The translations under genes were made by a program, and so were the position numbers. A stretch of DNA of 64,000 nucleotides from Anseranas semipalmata (lineage: Eukaryota; Chordata; Aves; Anseriformes; Anseranatidae), in contig VXAA01003386.1 of assembly GCA_013399115.1 (NCBI GenBank), forward strand, positions 583,059-647,058. The letters run 5' to 3'. Below are positions 20,589 through 31,702 of this stretch, piece after piece; position 1 is the stretch's first letter, and each line of letters opens with the position of its first letter. Below the pieces are notes generated by a model. That model was not told the origin of the DNA. It worked only from the letters and a program-made list of their open reading frames with translations, and searched no databases.

Positions 20589-20686
20589 CTGAAGGATGAA
20601 CAAAGGTCTCTGCCAAGTTTAAGAGAAGTAACCAGAGAGACCAGTTGTAAAATCATAACTTTTGTGTTTAGATAGTCAGGACTTAC

Positions 20687-20842
20687 CTCTTCTACCTGGT
20701 CCATAACATCCTGAGATATCACAACCCCCTGGATATCCTGACTGGCCAGGCTGTCCTCTGACACCAGGAAAACCTTGAGGACCAGTGTTCCCAGGGTAAC
20801 CCTTTGGACCTGGTTTCCCCAGCACAACTTCTCCTGGTGGGC
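20687..20842 (-). CDS. COL20A1: COL20A1 exon: end of COL1 and start of NC1 (C-x4-C)
   Basis: The acceptor is CTCTTTCTTTAG and the donor GTAAGT, phase 1 to 1, 156 nt. It codes PPGEV, a VL break, then GKPGPKGYPGNTGPQG onward to GYPGG. CDISGC follows, the pair of cysteines four residues apart at the COL1/NC1 border that is a FACIT hallmark used for interchain disulfides. It ends YGPGRR with a split Gly codon. Confidence 0.94.
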
Positions 20843-21615
20843 CTAAAGAAAGAGAAGCACTATAAGCCATAGCACATCTACTGCTTCAGTGTAACACCTC
20901 TTCTATACTTTCCCCATCCTACATGGCAGTTAATTTTCTTAGTATGTTTTCCTCATTTCAGGGAAAAAGTTGGACCTCTTCTGAATCCCAGTAATTACAG
21001 GTCTTATCCTTGACCTTAAAAGTGCCCAACTTGCCTAAAAATGGAGCCTGGTTGACAATCCAAAGAAAGCCCACTTAAGTGTCAATGCAAAAAATCACCT
21101 TAACTCCAGGATCCATCTCAGAGTCTTGTTTTTGTGACTTTACATCTCAACTATAAGACTTTAAATACAGAAAAATATGTTTGGCCACATTCCTTGTCAA
21201 TGCCTGGTTTGTTAAGTTGGTGGTAAACCTCCCCTTGATTTCAAGCAACAAGGATCAGGATGGAGGAGCACACCAAATCCTAACAGATTACTCAGAAACC
21301 CTTATGTTTCATGAGCTGAATTTTCAACGTGTTTCTATCCCTTGAACATCTGATCTTGCATGCAAAAAGGCAGTAAAACTCCCTGGATGTGCCTCACGTC
21401 CTTAAAATACACCATTACCTAAGAATGGGTACCAAAGAAAGGAGGCTGCCTGGAACAGTCTCATGTATCTTAGCAGAGAGGAACTAGCCAGGATGCTGTG
21501 GTGGGAAGGTTGGTCAGCCCTACCACAGTGGTCCTAAGGCTGAAGATGTTTTGAATCTGGCAGCCAGTGAGCTCCAGATGGCCCCACGGGGTCAAGACAG
21601 AGAGGTTGTATTTAC

Positions 21616-21693
21616 CTGTTCTGCCTCTGGGTCCTTGGATCCCTTCTTCATTGACTCCAGACATCCCTTTTTCTCCCTTGGGTCCTGGGGCAC
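21616..21693 (-). CDS. COL20A1: COL20A1 exon: COL1 with first imperfection
   Basis: The acceptor is TTCTTCCTAG and the donor GTAAAT, phase 1 to 1, 78 nt. It codes APGPKGEKGMSGVN, then an extra EE, then GIQGPRGRT. The two-residue interruption matches the short breaks known in FACIT COL1 helices. Confidence 0.92.
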
Positions 21694-22542
21694 CTAGGAA
21701 GAAGACAGACAAGCGGCACTTCACTGTATTTGCATTTCAACCTGAGCTAACGCTCCCACAGTCTCCCCACCAGGCTCTTCCTAAATGTAGAAGTGAAAGA
21801 GGGTCACAACCTTTCATGAAACAGAGAAATACCAATTTCTTTTTATTTTCTCTGTGCACCTACTCTCTTTTCCAGAGCGACCAGTTGTCCATGACAAACA
21901 GGGCTCTAACCAGCATTGATTTGCAGCCTAACGTAACTGAAAAGGGAGATTTTTCACAGATATTCATAACACTAGTGTTAGTGCACTGGGCTGAGTATGA
22001 GGTCCACTCCCATGTTCTTCACATTGCTCATGAGTTATCTCTTTTTTTAGAGATAAAAAAAAAAGCAGCAGCTTTTGCTGTTCATACTACTGCTCCAGAA
22101 ACCTACTTCTGCCTTCAAAGTTCCTCATGTCTTCCTACAACATTTTCCAAGATGTGTCATTTCTGACTACAAGTGATCCATTCCGCTGCCCTGTGTTTAT
22201 CCAAATGGCTATTTCTTTTGAATTTCTCTAGGGGAAGCCTCATGCCCTCTAAAATCAAACTTTCCATCCACCAAAATCTACAAATGGTAGAAAATTGGCC
22301 TTCCTCTCAAAGCAGAGTTTGCAAAAAGAATGGGCTGCTTTATATCTTCTCCCTATTCTTTGAGTTAATTTGGGTTACTCTTCCTGAAGGAGAGAAGATT
22401 TCATCTAGACATCATGAGAGAAGTTCAAAAGGAAAATATTCATGAGAGGAGATACTCTTATGAGTCATTTTTACAGTATTGTTTAAGAATCAAATATATG
22501 CTAAAAAAAAAAAAAAAAGCTTATAAACACTTCTGTCCATAC

Positions 22543-22731
22543 CTCTTTCTCCAGGATACCCATCTTTTCCTGGCTGGCCAGGGATGCCATTTTCTCCTCT
22601 TTCTCCATTGCTCCCAGGGGGACCCGGAGGACCTGGTGGTCCTGGTTCTCCTGTCTTTAATCTTTCTTCCCAAATAGGAACTGGCTTCTTTGCATGTTCA
22701 TGAATGAATGAGTCAAATTTCAACACATGAG
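22543..22731 (-). CDS. COL20A1: COL20A1 exon: NC2 part 2 and start of COL1
   Basis: The acceptor is GCCTTCTCAG and the donor GTATGG, phase 1 to 1, 189 nt. It codes [20 protein letters not shown] and EERLKT, then unbroken Gly-X-Y from [19 protein letters not shown] to GYPGERG. Confidence 0.95.
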
Positions 22732-23311
22732 CTGAGAAGGCAATACAGAAAATGAAAGTTTGTTTGCCTGGGAAATTCAGAAAAAAAGACTAATCCAGAG
22801 GATTTAGTCTAAAAAAGGTGCTTAAAACTATGCGCTAGTGCTAAAAAGTTGTCAGTCCAAACTGAGAAAGCCAGATGCTGAAGAGGAGGACGGACAGCTG
22901 AGTCATAATTTTGCTGCCTGACCTCGGGCAAACCACTGCTTCTCTTTGTGCATCGCAGCACAGGAGCTTTACCAAAACTGCCTCATCTCAGGAGGAATCA
23001 GCACAAATCACTGACGGAATCATTTCTTTCAAATCTGAATCTCTGTCCTTTGAGAGAAAAGGAGTCTTTGCAAGGGGGAAAGGGTTTTCCTAAAAAAATA
23101 TTTCACAGGTCTTTGTGCTAATACCACCCAATAAAACTGATGTAGCATTGAGAGCCTGTGGTGGGATATTTGCTATGCATGGTGCTCAGCATGGCAGAGG
23201 ACAGAGGACATCCCTGGCTCATGACAGCTCCACACCATCTTCCCCTGTGGTTTTGTTCACCACTGCTGGAGAGGCTTGAACAAAGCTGGGGCTCGGGCTG
23301 TTTATACTCAC

Positions 23312-23378
23312 TCTGGATCATCCGCTCACAAGCCTGGCTGACGAGCTGGTAGATTGTGGCCAAGGACTGTGGTTCCCC
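23312..23378 (-). CDS. COL20A1: COL20A1 exon: NC2 part 1
   Basis: The acceptor is CTTCACTTTAG and the donor GTGAGT, phase 0 to 1, 67 nt. It codes GEPQSLATIYQLVSQACERM and then IQ. It leaves the triple helix after one Gly and has one Cys. Its amphipathic look fits a trimer-aligning or hinge segment (inference). Confidence 0.94.
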
Positions 23379-23392
23379 CTAAAGTGAAGCAT

Positions 23393-23417
23393 TATATATA
23401 TATATATATTTTTTTTT
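23393..23417. repeat. (TA)n followed by poly-T
   Basis: A TA dinucleotide run to about 23409 running into T8, in the intron just upstream of the NC2 exon acceptor on the minus strand. Confidence 0.9.
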
Positions 23418-24721
23418 AAAGGAAGTATTAATGTCTTTTATTAATATATTTTAGAAAGGATCAATACCATAATGCAGGATAGCTTTCTGCCCCATTCTTT
23501 TTCTCAGCTTGAGTTACAGAGTTATTAATCACTATAAAACACAACTTATTTATTTATCACAAAGATCTGAAGCCATAAAATTATAATTGAGAAGCATCAA
23601 TAATTGCTTTTCTCCCACGCAGAAAAGCATAGAACAGCCTAGACTGGATCGCAATAATAATAGAAGCTACTAAAAGAGGGAGAGTAAATTTCTCTCTTGA
23701 ATTTCATCAAAAAGGATAAGACAATCTATAACTCAGTGTTCTGTGATATGTAAAACTTTAAACATGATCAGATATTACAATGTCCTATCTTTGTCTAAAT
23801 CTTTTATGAATATTGATTCTTACCATTACTGTATTTTGAATAAATGATATCTGATGGTTTCTTTATAAAGTTTTAGTCACGCAGGGAAAAGCGATAAAAA
23901 TGCAAAAAGATGTTTAAAAATGAACACTGACTCTATTTCTGAAGATCCATAGCTAACATATTGAAAATTTCTGGAACTATTTCTAAAATATATCTCTCTG
24001 GCTGGACCACTGTGCAGACAGATTACCCAAACTTAAACAAAAGCTTGGCACAACACCCAAGGGAGGTAAAAAGAAAGTTCCGCTAGGTGAAAAATAAAAA
24101 TAAAAAATGGTGGGAATGGAAAGAAAACAACATTAAAAATTATAATACTGAGGCATTAACTTGAAACAAAAGCTGTCTGTCAGAAGTAGCTTGCTTCTGT
24201 CTGAAGCTTAATTCACCTAAATCAATCTTGGCAGTGAGACATGGCATCCTAGAAAGACAAAGGATTTATTTTAACCATAAGTCAGGATGAGCAAAGTTTC
24301 CTGTCACAATAAAAAAAAACTTCAAAGGCAGCATAGCTCCTGACCTCAAAGGCTCTGTGCCAGAGCATGCCAGAGGTCTGTGACAAACGAGCCCCTTCTT
24401 ATGCAATACATTAAAAATAAAAATAAATAAATAAACAGTGAAGTCAAGTGTATTTGGTTTTAACATCTCAGCAAAGAATGGAATTTCAGATGGCTTTTCT
24501 TCTTCGCTACTACAATTGGTACTAAGCAGCTGCTTATTATTTATATCCCATCAGAACAGCCAGCGGAGGTGAATGGAAAGCCACAAGCCGTAGGGACATT
24601 AAGCTATTCAGCTCTGAAAAGGTGTTTACGTGTTATAAGCACAAAGCAGATTACCACATCCACTCTTTTGAGTGTAAGATGTACAGTGTCTGTGTTGTTG
24701 CCCAGTAGCAGAAAAACTCAC

Positions 24722-24757
24722 TTTCTCTCCTCTTTCTCCTTTTGGACCTGGCAGCCC
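24722..24757 (-). CDS. COL20A1: COL20A1 exon: end of COL2 (36 nt)
   Basis: The acceptor is TTTCCTTGTAG and the donor GTGAGT. It codes GLPGPKGERGEK, identical to the human stretch as recalled. It is a very short exon that an automatic annotation could miss. Confidence 0.94.
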
Positions 24758-25375
24758 CTACAAGGAAAGCGAATAGAAAAGTCAAAGTCTAGGGAGAGAA
24801 GGAGAAGAAAATAAAAGATCAATGGGGATGCAGGTTACATCAGTGGGACATAGAGCACCAGGTTTGTTTCCCACACACTCATAATTTCTTTGGCCTTATG
24901 ACAGTGACTAAGAAAGCTTTGAGCTCATAAGAATATTTTGTCCTCTTTTTTTTTAAGGAAAAGAATAATAAAGCAGCAGCTGGAGCACTGGCATAACGCA
25001 CCATCAACGGGATGCAGAAATTCCATAGATTCAAACTTAGAACAGGTTTCCTAACTTGTTGGGTGGCTTTTAACTTCTGAGAAGAAGAAATAACTGACAC
25101 CTAGACACAAGGTTGCCCCTAAAGGCCCAGTGCTGGCTTTTAGGGTTTGGATGCTGAATTTTGTGTCGCTTGTAAATCTACAAAGAGCAAAGGGAGGTAA
25201 GGTTCGTCACATGTTTTGTCAGCAATTAAGTAGGGGCTTGCATATCCTTATGAATGATGAGTGTGAATTAGAACTCTTCTTTAGACACTGAGGAAGAGCT
25301 GCCATAGGAACAGCTTGCTTGCACTCAATGGTTTCATGACTTGGCCTTCTTTGAGACCCACAAGCAGAAACTTAC

Positions 25376-25447
25376 TGTTGGCCCAACATCACCTGGAGGT
25401 CCCTTCTCGCCGCTGCTGCCTCGGGAGCCTGTTGCTCCTTGGAAACC
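25376..25447 (-). CDS. COL20A1: COL20A1 exon: COL2 Gly-X-Y (72 nt)
   Basis: The acceptor is AACGTCTGCAG and the donor GTAAGT. It codes GFQGATGSRGSSGEKGPP and then GDVGPT. Eight perfect triplets. Confidence 0.95.
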
Positions 25448-26981
25448 CTGCAGACGTTAATTACAAGACGCAGATGAAAGTCCAGATACTTCCTAACTTT
25501 CTTTCTTTCTTTTTTTTTTTTCTTTCCCTGTTCAAGGCTGACATCTCCTTACAGCTCCAGGGGCACCAGCAGTTTGAGTTTGGAGGACTCCAGCAAGAGC
25601 ATTGTAGCCTGAAGGTTTTTGTCGGAACCTCATCCAACTATGAGTACAATGTTAAGAGTATATCATGTATGAGTCATCTTCACATCATTTCCTATTACTA
25701 TCTCAACTACACTCAAGCCAGCAAAGCTGAGTTTTACTAATACACTGCAATGTGTTTTTTTACCCTACAGGCTTTAGATCCTTCATTACATATTCAGATT
25801 TAGAGACAGCCTAGCGCATAACCCTTTTCTTCAGCCTGCTAATACCATGCTGCTGTTTTTTTTTTTTTTTCCCCCACTTTAAGACCTGTGTTTGCCTTTA
25901 AAACTTTACAGCAGTAACTGCAGCTTAGAGAGAGGGAATTGTCTTCTTTGGTCATCTCCTTGTTGTGAAGTTTTTATGCCCTTTGGAGCCTTAAAGGGAA
26001 GAAAAAAATAAGAAAAAAAAAAGCACTAGAAATACTTTCTTTTATAGTTTTACAGATGTTATGTTTAAGCTGAAATAGAGATTAACAACTTTTTTGATCA
26101 GTGGAAAATGAAAGAAGTCTTCAAGGTAGCACCAGGCTGGCTCTCAGAGCCTGGTCTGAAGGCTACAGTGCTTTCCTCATGTTTAGAAAGCTGAGGTTCA
26201 CTCCTGCTGGATCCATATCTTCCCAGGATAAGCAAGTCAAAGTCAAGAGCTAAGTTCAACTGCTGGAATACCTCATTTCACCACAACTACTGTGGGATCT
26301 AATGCAAATGCAGTAGTAAGCAGTCTCCATCTTACACTATTCAGGAATGTCAAACTTGTTATAATTCAGCAGTGAGAATCAGTAACTATCAGGTCCTCTA
26401 TCCATCATCTAAAGTCAAATTTGGTTCAGTTTCCCATAGAAAGCAAAGTGCACTCATTTTACAGAACTGGTAAGGCTGTGGTGCCTCCAAAGTAGCAGAT
26501 GGATGTAACGTTCTTAAGGTTCAGCTATCCTGGACAAAAGAGTATGCAAATGCACCTAACCTACTTACAACCCTGGTAGCAGATGGAACAGGTGTGTGGG
26601 GACATCTTTCACATCTGCCTGTATCCTCCAGCTCCAGCCGATTTCACTCTGATGAGCCCACACACCCCAAACTCACCCAACAGTTGAAAAATGTTAGCAG
26701 CAGGAAAGCAAGAATAGCAAAACACGCATCTCCTTTCTGGGTCAAAGCTTCCCCAGAATTTACCTCCAAGAGGGTAAGCCAAAGGCTTTTCTTTTCTTCT
26801 TAAGAAACCTTAAGACAGTGGCAGAGAAAATGGATTTCTGCAACACGTGCCAGGATACCCCCTTTGACAGCCCAAGAAGGGGCTTTGCCCTGACACCTCT
26901 GGGTGACAGCTGGTCAGCAGAAACCACAAGCTCCTGCTGAGGAAGAGATTCCAAAGAGATATGCATCACTCATGTACTCAC

Positions 26982-27035
26982 CCTTGGTCCAGGAGGTCCT
27001 GGAGGCCCAGCTGTGCCTTCTAGTCCCCTCACCCC
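26982..27035 (-). CDS. COL20A1: COL20A1 exon: COL2 Gly-X-Y (54 nt)
   Basis: The acceptor is TGGTTTTGCAG and the donor GTGAGT. It codes [18 protein letters not shown], nearly identical to the collagen XX segment RGLEGTAGLPGPPGPR as recalled. Confidence 0.95.
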
Positions 27036-27375
27036 CTGCAAAACCAAATCCAGGCAAGCATTAACAAGAGGACTCAAAGCAACACAGTAAGCAGTGAGGT
27101 GTTTTCTCCCTGCGCTGCTTTTACCAGGAGCTTGCCAGAAATGGGTAAAAAGATACATCTGCCAAGCAGGCAAGAAGGTTGGCACCGGGTCAGTCATGCA
27201 AATTTGGCCAAACCTGAGATTACCCAATAGCTGTTTTTTCACTTCAATCCCTCTGGCTTTGTGAAAATATCATTCACTTATGCACCAGTGCATTAGGAGA
27301 GCTGGAGGTCTGGGGTACGCTCAAAGCTGGATTTTAGGCAGCCATGAATGAAAACTGGGAGGTGAGGTATTTTAC

Positions 27376-27429
27376 CTTTGCACCTTGAAGACCGTCCCTG
27401 CCTGGAGCTCCCTGCACACCAGGAATGCC
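27376..27429 (-). CDS. COL20A1: COL20A1 exon: COL2 Gly-X-Y (54 nt)
   Basis: The acceptor is CTGATTTGCAG and the donor GTAAAA. It codes GIPGVQGAPGRDGLQGAK, six perfect triplets. Confidence 0.94.
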
Positions 27430-27784
27430 CTGCAAATCAGAATTGCTGGGTAAAGTTGGCATCTGGTTATCATTGCCCTACTTCATCTCGTAACAAGGAA
27501 AATAAGAAAAAGATGGAAGAAGAAACAGAGTTATTCATGAAACAGAGCAGTCACTGTCACCCCACCATTAACTGCATTATCTCTAGCTTCCAGATAGGTT
27601 TTTCCTTTTCCCAAAAACTGACTCAGTTTCCCTTGGGAAAGTGATGATGACTCTCCACAATGGAGCACAGTTTCCAAGCAGACAGCAGGTACAACTCTAT
27701 GGCTTTTCAGTCATGTTTTAATTAGTTACTGGGGAAAATGGGCAAATCTTTGAGACAATTAAAAAGAATGGTGTCTACCATTAC

Positions 27785-27838
27785 CTGTATGCCAGGACTT
27801 CCAGTGTCTCCTTTCTCTCCTTTAATACCTGGTGGTCC
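27785..27838 (-). CDS. COL20A1: COL20A1 exon: COL2 Gly-X-Y (54 nt)
   Basis: The acceptor is TTTTAATCCAAG, purine-rich at the end, and the donor is GTAATG. It codes GPPGIKGEKGDTGSPGIQ, which corresponds to the GPPGVKGEKGD segment recalled from human. Confidence 0.93.
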
Positions 27839-28337
27839 CTTGGATTAAAATAAAAACACTTAGTTAAGCACACTGCAACAGCCTTTAAGGGAAGCAGCAT
27901 CCTGCTGCTACACATCCACATCACAAGTTGCTGCTGCTCTTTGTGATGCTACAGGGAGCTTTGCAGCCACAGCATGTTCACAGGGATTCTGCCGTCCAAG
28001 ACACGCACGCAGCAGCCTCCACCTCCACTCCTTGCCAAGCAATGATGATCATTGCAAAGAGAAATGCCTGAACATTGCACTGGGCTTGTTCTCATTAAAA
28101 GCACACTAGGGAGAGTCTGGACAAAAGAAGTTTTTTGCCAGAATGACTAAATGCAGGGCCTCATCAGCATGAAGAAAATGATCACCCTCTCTCTCTAGTG
28201 CAGCTGTTTAGCTGTTAATAAGGATGATGTCAATACATAGATCAGGTTTGGGGGGGTTTATAGAGACACTGATTTCTCAGACATGTTCCAACTGCAAAGA
28301 GTAAGAGACAAAAAAGGCAGTGGAAGAGATGACATAC

Positions 28338-28433
28338 CACAGGACCCTGAATCGTGATTCCTTGGGAACCTGGAGAGCCTTGCTGGCCACTAGGGCCCGC
28401 TGGCCCCACTTGTCCGGGTGGGCCTGGTTCACC
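28338..28433 (-). CDS. COL20A1: COL20A1 exon: COL2 with imperfection (96 nt)
   Basis: The acceptor is TTCGGCTTTAG and the donor GTATGT, phase 0. It codes GEPGPPGQVGPAGPSGQQ, then GSPGSQGIT, then a two-residue break (IQ) before GPV. The break interrupts the triplet register of COL2. Confidence 0.92.
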
Positions 28434-28920
28434 CTAAAGCCGAAGACATGAAATCAAAGAAAGAAAGAAAGCAATCAGCAGCTGCTCTTCACATGGGCTG
28501 CAATGCATGACCTAGGTCAGCATGAACAATCTACAGGATTCAAGATGAAGTCAGGACAATGAGGGGGTCTCTGAAAATGATAAAGCTGCACATCAAGCAC
28601 AGCACAAAGACTGACCCTTTTCCAGCAAGGCTGCTTTCCAAGAAAATTGCTGACCACATGCTTTGCATTAATTCAGCACCATCAGGCCCATCATCTCCAT
28701 TTCCATAGCCCAACTGAGCATTTAATTAATAATGTGATCCCATCTTCCTCAATGCATCACTTTCTAAGGCTCTGTTTGTGCTGTGCTTGGTGCAGTGAGG
28801 CAGTTCCCAGCCTAGGGGACCAAGCTCACACCCGGAATGAGCACATCCAGCTGCATATCCTGCCTCTGATGCACTCTGAAGCAAAGGAAGCTAATGGTGG
28901 TGCTGAGCACCAGGACTCAC

Positions 28921-28974
28921 CTTGGGCCCTGGCTCCCCCTGCTCCCCTTGCGGTCCTCTCCTCCCAGGGCTGCC
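28921..28974 (-). CDS. COL20A1: COL20A1 exon: COL2 Gly-X-Y (54 nt)
   Basis: The acceptor is TTTTACTGGCAG and the donor GTGAGT, phase 0. Six unbroken triplets: GSPGRRGPQGEQGEPGPK. 54 nt is the classic collagen exon unit. Confidence 0.94.
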
Positions 28975-30907
28975 CTGCCAGTAAAACACAAAGCTGTTGT
29001 TATTAATATCATAATCCTTATAGCAGTGTAAACAGGAGAGGAAGGGATGGAAGTTGGTGCATTTTGCTATACACACGATGGAAGATGTTCCCTGACCTAG
29101 AGAGCTCACATGAAATAGGGACAAGAAGAAAATAACTCCAGTCATCCAGCAAATGTGGAAGTGGGGAGGAGAAGGGACAGCACAGCCCCCCCCACCCCGT
29201 GCCAGGCAGTGGCTGCACTGCACTCACCACCAGCCTCCTCCCTCCAGCTCCCCCAGCAAATCCATGCCAGGGCAACAAATGGAGAAGGGGTCACATGGGA
29301 AGGTGCTGGAGAAGAAATAAAGAGGGGCTCATGCCTGCAGCCCTTTGGGACTAGGCTGGTGTTTGTAATATCATCCCAAGAGACAGATGCTAAGATCAGG
29401 GGTATCGGCCAGCACTGGGGAGATCCAGCTCAGCTCTGCATCTGCAGAACTGCTGGATCAGACAAGAAACTAATCTGGCATGAACCAATACCATGTGAAC
29501 TTTTGAACTTAAAATGCCATGTGAACTTAATCTGAAAGTTTCTATTCCTGAATCTAAAAAATAAAAAATAAAAAAAATAAAAACAATGGATTTGGATTAA
29601 GAAGTACAGGCAGGGAGCTTTGCAAAAGGTGCTTTCAGAAGCACCCAGAAACTCGTTTCAGACATCAGCTGGGCCTGGTCAAAAACACCCATTAAGGACA
29701 GTGACACACACAAAGTGGGACACAGCCTTGCTAGCTTTGAGCAACTGGGGTATTAAAAGTAGCAGCGAGTGCTCTTGTAACTGCAGCAAATTACCAAGGG
29801 CTTGATGGCATGAGAATAAGGTTGTGTGTCAAAACTGTATTTTCTCTAATGCTTAAAAGAATCCTGCTCTTTAAAGAGTTGTACTGCAGAGATGTTTAAA
29901 CCACAGGGCAATGCAAGATGGTAATTATGCACTTATGATATTGAAGCATACTGCGATAGCGGAGTGCGCTGTGTAATTAAACTTCCACTGGAATGAGCAT
30001 GTAATTACTCTGCAACAAGGAGCTACTCTTTGTAAAGTGTGGAACTGAATCCACAGTGAAACCACAGCAATGCGAGGGCCGATCTAAAGCCTTGTCACTT
30101 GAACAAGGAGGCTGAGGTGGTCCCATGGATGCTTCCCATGAGAAAAGCACCTGGAATGGCCAAAATTAGGTGCTCTGGACAGGCTGTCAGGTTTGGGCTG
30201 CTGTGCGCACATAAAACATTTTACCCCAAACTTACAAAATGCAGATGTTTTTTTGATAACTATTTCCTAGTGTCTATCCAGAATATTTCCTGCAACATGC
30301 TACATACTTAATGACTTATCACTTCCTCTATTTCCTTCACGGTTTCCTTGCAGGTCATGTTCACTGTAAAGAGCGAGACTTGGGGACAGGCAGGATTGCA
30401 AAGTCTCCCCTTTCTCTTTACACTGCCCCCGTGTGCAGACACTTATCAGGCTATCAGGCTCCCACTTAACAGAGAATCAAAATAGGAAGGAAGGTGTTTT
30501 TTTTGTTTGTTTGTTTTTTTGTCATTTACAAAAAAATTCAGAGCCGATGATCCACAAAAATCTCTGCATGCACACACACCAAGGGTGACCTGTCCTCCTC
30601 TCCTAAGAGGATTAACGTGGCACTAGGAAATGCTCAGCCTGCTCCCAGCTGCAGCTGTTGCACTCCCAAAATGCCACAAAGTGGGCAGAGAAACAAAGCT
30701 CCGTGAGGCGATGCTCTGGGGTCTGAGCTGCGCAGAGAAGAGCTGCCCTCTGCTTTAACCTGGGATGAAGACAGGAGATGATGGGTCATAAAACCTCGTG
30801 GAGCCCCAGGAGTGTTATCCTCATGCCTGAGGTGCCCAAACAGCATGAAGCAACCCCAGTGCGTGCAGTATACTGCTTCTGAGGAACACGTGGAAGGGTG
30901 AACTTAC
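28975..30907 (-). other. COL20A1: COL20A1 intron (1.9 kb)
   Basis: No exon was recognised. An A-rich AAAAAT run lies at about 29557-29583. A human exon or two of Gly-X-Y could have been missed, but the flanking exons join cleanly in phase 0. Confidence 0.6.
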
Positions 30908-30994
30908 AGGGGGTCCTGGAGGTCCTGGCAAGCCCGGGCGGCCAGAAGTGCAAGAGCAGGCAGGAGCTAAGGTGGGGCAGGTCTCCTCGTCCCT
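30908..30994 (-). CDS. COL20A1: COL20A1 exon: NC3/COL2 junction
   Basis: The acceptor is TTTCATTTCAG and the donor GTAAGT, phase 0 to 0, 87 nt. It codes RDEETCPTLAPACSCTSGRP and then the first Gly-X-Y triplets, GLPGPPGPP. Three cysteines sit just before the triple helix and could link chains. Confidence 0.95.
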
Positions 30995-31184
30995 CTGAAA
31001 TGAAAGCAAGCCAAGGTGAAATGAAAGCATAGCAGGAGTGGGGTGCATGACGGGTAGTATTTTCAGTGTTTCAAAATTCAATCTTTTCATTGGAGAAAAA
31101 CAGAAATTTTCTCTACCCCAATGAGATTTTTGTGAAAAAATGAGTGCCTTATTTTTCTGTCAAATAGCAAGTTTAGATTAAAAA

Positions 31185-31200
31185 ATATATATATATATAT
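31185..31200. repeat. (AT)8 microsatellite
   Basis: Eight AT units in a COL20A1 intron. Confidence 0.9.
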
Positions 31201-31624
31201 GAACCAGCTCTGCCTGAAATTTGCATGACATACAGGAAGATAATTTGCTCCTTGCTTGATAAGTATGCATACACCCCACATAGCAACTTTCTGTGCTGGG
31301 GATTTGAAGGGAAGAGCAGGGAAATGTTTTGCCTCAGTGCTTGGGGGGTGGGAGCAGCAAAACCATGGGATTGTCAAGGTGCTGTCATAGATGAGCTCAG
31401 GACAGGAGGGATGTGCACTGTGTTGGGATTCAGAGTTATCTTGCCTTTTGAAGCAGACATACTTTTGTTCACTTCACCAAGACACACCCTGTTGGTATTC
31501 CCAAGAAATGAGGAAAAAGTCATTTCGTTCTCGTGTCTACCAAAATCATTTGCAGTGTCACTCCAGTGCTAGAGATGTCATCCCCAGCTTCATCTCAGTA
31601 GCAGGGCGGTCCCTCTTGTCTTAC

Positions 31625-31702
31625 CAGCGCAGGAAGATCACAGCATCTGTCCTCCTCTGCCCCTAAGCTGTTGCACACAACCTGCAAAGACTGCAGCTGG
31701 AA
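31625..31702 (-). CDS. COL20A1: COL20A1 exon: Cys-containing end of NC3
   Basis: The acceptor is TTCCCCACAG and the donor GTAAGA, phase 0 to 0, 78 nt. It codes FQLQSLQVVCNSLGAEEDRC and then CDLPAL. The paired Cys (RCC) matches the EDRCCELPA of the human protein as recalled. Confidence 0.95.

Noticed and set aside
20519..20827. A 102-codon minus-strand frame overlapping the FACIT junction exon.
   Set aside because: It is out of frame with the Gly-X-Y reading, which is the conserved one, and reads through an intron.
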